NCBI GenBank assembly: GCA_032622095.1
Contig: CP136064.1
Coordinates: 172,248,310 to 172,312,309 of the forward strand
Length of the DNA: 64,000 nucleotides
Direction of reading: 5' to 3'
From: Siphonodentalium dalli
Lineage: Eukaryota; Mollusca; Scaphopoda; Gadilida; Siphonodentaliidae
A model generated the notes under the pieces. It saw only the letters and a list, made by a program, of their open reading frames with translations, was not told where the DNA came from and ran no database searches. The first letter of the stretch is position 1; each line of letters opens with the position of its first letter. This document shows positions 61,801 through 64,000 of this stretch, piece by piece. A program made the translations under genes and the position numbers.

Positions 61801-62874
61801 CCCTGTGCTATCCAGAAATTTACATTCTAGAAGGTGGATACCGAGCATTCTACGACAATAACAAGGTACGTTATAGTTCACGTATTCAAATCACTCGTTT
61901 TATAGTATGTCTTAATTATTTCACATGAACCACAGTAGTCATGGCATACTGTGCGTGCTGAGTTAAAATTATAAACTTTCGGTAGAGCTGTGAGCGACAT
62001 ACTTAACTGTCATGTATAGTAAATATGGTGGACAATTGTCACCAAGCTTCACCGCAGTAAGACAGCACACATGTACACCTTGTCACTAAGTCGCGGCCAT
62101 ATTGGATCCATCCAGCCTCGTTCCGTGGTTATAGTGCTACAGGTCGAAGTTCTGGAGTAGCATTTCCATATATGGAAGTCATGAATATTCAAAAGCCCCA
62201 CATATGAAAATGCTACTCCCGAACTTTGACATGTAGCACTAAAATCACGGAACGAGGTTCGATGGATCCAATATGGGCACCGGTTAGTGATTAAACTTAT
62301 TAGGACATCGTTAATGCGGTGCATATGGCACCATTCATATGTGGATATTCAGGTGACCACGCCATGTGTCAAATTGGTAGTCTGAGAAATGCCGTATCAC
62401 ATTAACGCACCATTCTACGAAGAACATATTTCCGCTCTTCGTGAACACACCACAAATCTTTGCTATTTGTTCTAATGTGCCAAACATTGTACACAGCTCT
62501 CAAATAGCATGTTTTTTTGGGGTGGGGATTAACGAGATTAAAGAATTCAAATTGGATTGCCCAGCTGTCTATTGATCAGGTTGCAAGTAGTGGTTGTACT
62601 AAAATGTATGTTGAAACATATATTGCTAATCATGAGTTTCTAGTGTAGGTTTATAGGCCCCTGACACTTAATTTGCGAGCAGGATTTAACATGGCCGTGT
62701 CTGTAATTATATTAATATAGTTTCAAAAATAATTTACTTCCATTTCAGGATTTATGTGTACCACAGTGCTATGTCCCGATGCTTCACAAAGAACACTCAA
62801 AGGATCTCAGGCACTTCCGGGCGAAATCTAAGAGCTGGTCAGGGTCGGAAAGAAGGAAGTGTCTACGACTATGA
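55803..62874 (+). CDS. cdc25: Cdc25-type dual-specificity phosphatase, copy 3 (9 coding exons, 341 aa)
   Basis: Same gene again. Coding exons: 55803-55849, 56187-56379, 56460-56540, 57585-57761, 58289-58351, 59954-60052, 61136-61257, 61748-61865, 62749-62874. Open throughout. Against copy 1: D44Y, Q81R, A150T, I151V and Q293R plus six silent changes. Within the catalytic exons only Q293R alters the protein. Intron 6 is longer through a 563-bp insertion (58778-59340), and intron 7 has a replaced segment (60711-60842); neither touches a splice site. The donor after the active-site exon is gtaagt here and gtgagt in the other copies. Shared Q81R, I151V and Q293R group copies 2 and 3 against copy 1. 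Confidence 0.93.
58436..58704 (-). mobile_element. CR1-like LINE C-terminal remnant in intron 6, unit 3
   Basis: Open for 85 codons on the reverse strand (58436-58693), with the same motifs as unit 2. Confidence 0.72.
58778..59340 (-). mobile_element. 563-bp insertion in cdc25 intron 6, private to unit 3
   Basis: Flanked by gactat (58772-58777 and 59341-59346); units 1 and 2 read straight through. On the reverse strand it ends with a repetitive ttgtattgtattgtgaaataaaata tail, like the 3' end of a non-LTR retroelement. It contains a GC-richer block (about 58868-58915, gtgccgtggcctataatggc). A 60-codon reverse frame (58970-59152) has no recognisable motif. Confidence 0.68.
60711..60842. repeat. 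Replacement segment with 30-bp direct repeats, intron 7 of unit 3
   Basis: Where units 1 and 2 have 228 bases (10183-10410), unit 3 has 132 unrelated bases. These contain two identical 30-base copies beginning caccccacaagtcatgcaaa (60712-60741 and 60782-60811), 70 bases apart. Confidence 0.75.
62084..62289. mobile_element. Fold-back MITE family E in intron 9, unit 3
   Basis: Counterpart of 11638-11843 with the same arms. Confidence 0.78.
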
Positions 62875-63436
62875 AAAGTCCATAACGTCTTATCTTCTGA
62901 CTCTACACTCTTCATTAGGACTTTGTGTTACATGGAGGGCACGTGCTTTGTGATTGTACAAAGGCGGTGTGGTCTCGTTCCATTTGCAGTCGGCTCATTC
63001 ACAGCTCCATATAACTATCTTCGCGACGTAACGCCTTATAACGCAGAGGAGGTTGAGCCCCAATAAGAACGAGTCCAAGGGGGGCGGATCACTGAGCTGC
63101 AGTCTATATAATGCAAATGCAAATTCGGGTCACGTGGACAAAGCTAGCCGGTATCAACAGACACGTACGACTTGATTGGAGTGCGTCCTAGATGATCCCC
63201 GTACTGGGTGTTTCATAGAAACTTTATTTTACTCAGCATATAGCAAACACAAATTAGTGCTACTAAGTTGTATTTATTTCACATAACTCCAGATAGTTGC
63301 CTTCTCTTCAAAACTCTTGGCTCTTCAATACTGCAACATAGACGGCAGCTATATCGGTTTTGTTACTTAACATTGTTGACTATTTGTTATCTTTATTCTA
63401 TCTATGTTAAATATTGTCTATACATTTTATTTGACA

Positions 63437-63442
63437 AATAAA
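63437..63442 (+). terminator. cdc25 poly(A) signal, unit 3
   Basis: AATAAA at the same distance from the stop codon as in unit 1. The remaining 0.56 kb to the window end holds only family D and the start of a family C element. Confidence 0.7.
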
Positions 63443-63742
63443 AGTGCTGTTTAATAACTTGCCTCTTTATATTTTATACATCAATTTGGAACTAATAATA
63501 TATGGCTGTGTTGTCTCCAATTACATACACCGCTCACATGTAGTATATGTTTAGTGGGAAGAATATCATGGATCAAGTGGGGAGTGTGTAGGGAGGCCCC
63601 AACGCTCGTGTATACACATTTTAAGTTCGTGCATGTACTTGTATTTGGCGTTGTATATCGACCTAATTTCAACCCGCAAATAACACAAGCGAAGACTACT
63701 ATGTATAATATGAGGCTCAAGACCGACATGTGCCTTAACCCT

Positions 63743-63955
63743 TCCATGACTGGAGCTTCCTGAAATTTTGAGAAAACCCTGTGCCAACACATTCTCTTAT
63801 ATGTGCGAGACCCCCATGGGGGTCATCGCGCACATATAAGAGAATACATTGGCCTAACGATATTTAACTTGACGTTGGAAGCAGTGCATTAGCTTATATA
63901 TATGTGAGGCTCCCTATGAGAGAATCTCATATATAATAGAATTCACTGGCACAAT
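63743..63955. mobile_element. Hairpin MITE family D downstream of cdc25, unit 3
   Basis: Counterpart of 13308-13517. The arms 63791-63807 and 63829-63845 pair perfectly over 17 bases. Confidence 0.7.
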
Positions 63956-64000
63956 ATGAAAGTAAACGTGCATATAGCATGCATCTTTACCAAAGAGAAC

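Larger units (their letters stand above)
47156..64000. repeat. Tandem array unit 3 (truncated by window end)
   Basis: Third copy, seen from its start through the cdc25 gene and about 0.56 kb past its poly(A) signal. Homology to the other units starts at 47156, is interrupted at once by a 2.4-kb transposon (47202-49587), and resumes. It has two further private insertions (51513-52058, 58778-59340) and a replaced segment in intron 7 (60711-60842). Confidence 0.93.

Noticed and set aside
1-64000. CRISPR arrays, operons, rRNA
   Set aside because: No regularly spaced short repeats, no Shine-Dalgarno-led gene strings and no rRNA-like blocks; the window is eukaryotic.

Overview
The window is eukaryotic, animal-like nuclear DNA. 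It is AT-rich, has spliceosomal introns with clear GT/AG borders, and carries many MITE-like inverted repeats plus worn CR1-like and Tx1/L1-like LINE pieces. A marine invertebrate is my best guess; the sequence does not fix the phylum. There are no prokaryotic features.

The dominant structure is a tandem array. Bases 1-24292, 24293-47155 and 47156-64000 are three copies of one unit, the last cut off by the window end. Both edges of the window lie inside the array, so it probably continues on both sides. Each unit holds one gene on the + strand, a Cdc25-type dual-specificity phosphatase (the activator of Cdk1/cyclin). I could build the same ten-exon model in all three units: a promoter block (inverted CCAAT, CACGTG E-box, CCAAT, TATA), one short non-coding exon, and nine coding exons giving a 341-residue protein with the CX5R active site, ending in AATAAA. 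All three reading frames are open and all splice sites are usable. Coding differences are about 1 percent and concentrate as amino-acid changes in the regulatory N-terminus. The catalytic half is nearly unchanged.

Layout of a unit (unit 1 numbers): 1-3500 holds three large fold-back repeats and one MITE; 3537-3704 promoter and exon 1; 3705-5826 intron 1 with a 181-bp direct duplication; 5827-12444 coding exons, with a CR1-like LINE end in intron 6 and hairpin MITEs in introns 8 and 9; 12445-13030 3' UTR; 13030-24292 a gene-poor spacer of nested MITEs, a Tx1-like LINE remnant and a Harbinger-like MITE.

The units differ mainly by recent insertions and small events. Unit 1 has two insertions of one retroelement-like family (13894-15047 and 23481-23962). 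Unit 2 has a 109-bp retroposed fragment (43627-43735). Unit 3 has a 2.4-kb DNA transposon with 47-bp inverted ends (47202-49587), a 546-bp hairpin-ended insertion (51513-52058) and a 563-bp insertion (58778-59340). A striking small-scale pattern is that single TA steps repeatedly become (TA)2-7 runs in one unit only. Units 2 and 3 share several changes against unit 1. Apart from Cdc25 I could not name any host gene.
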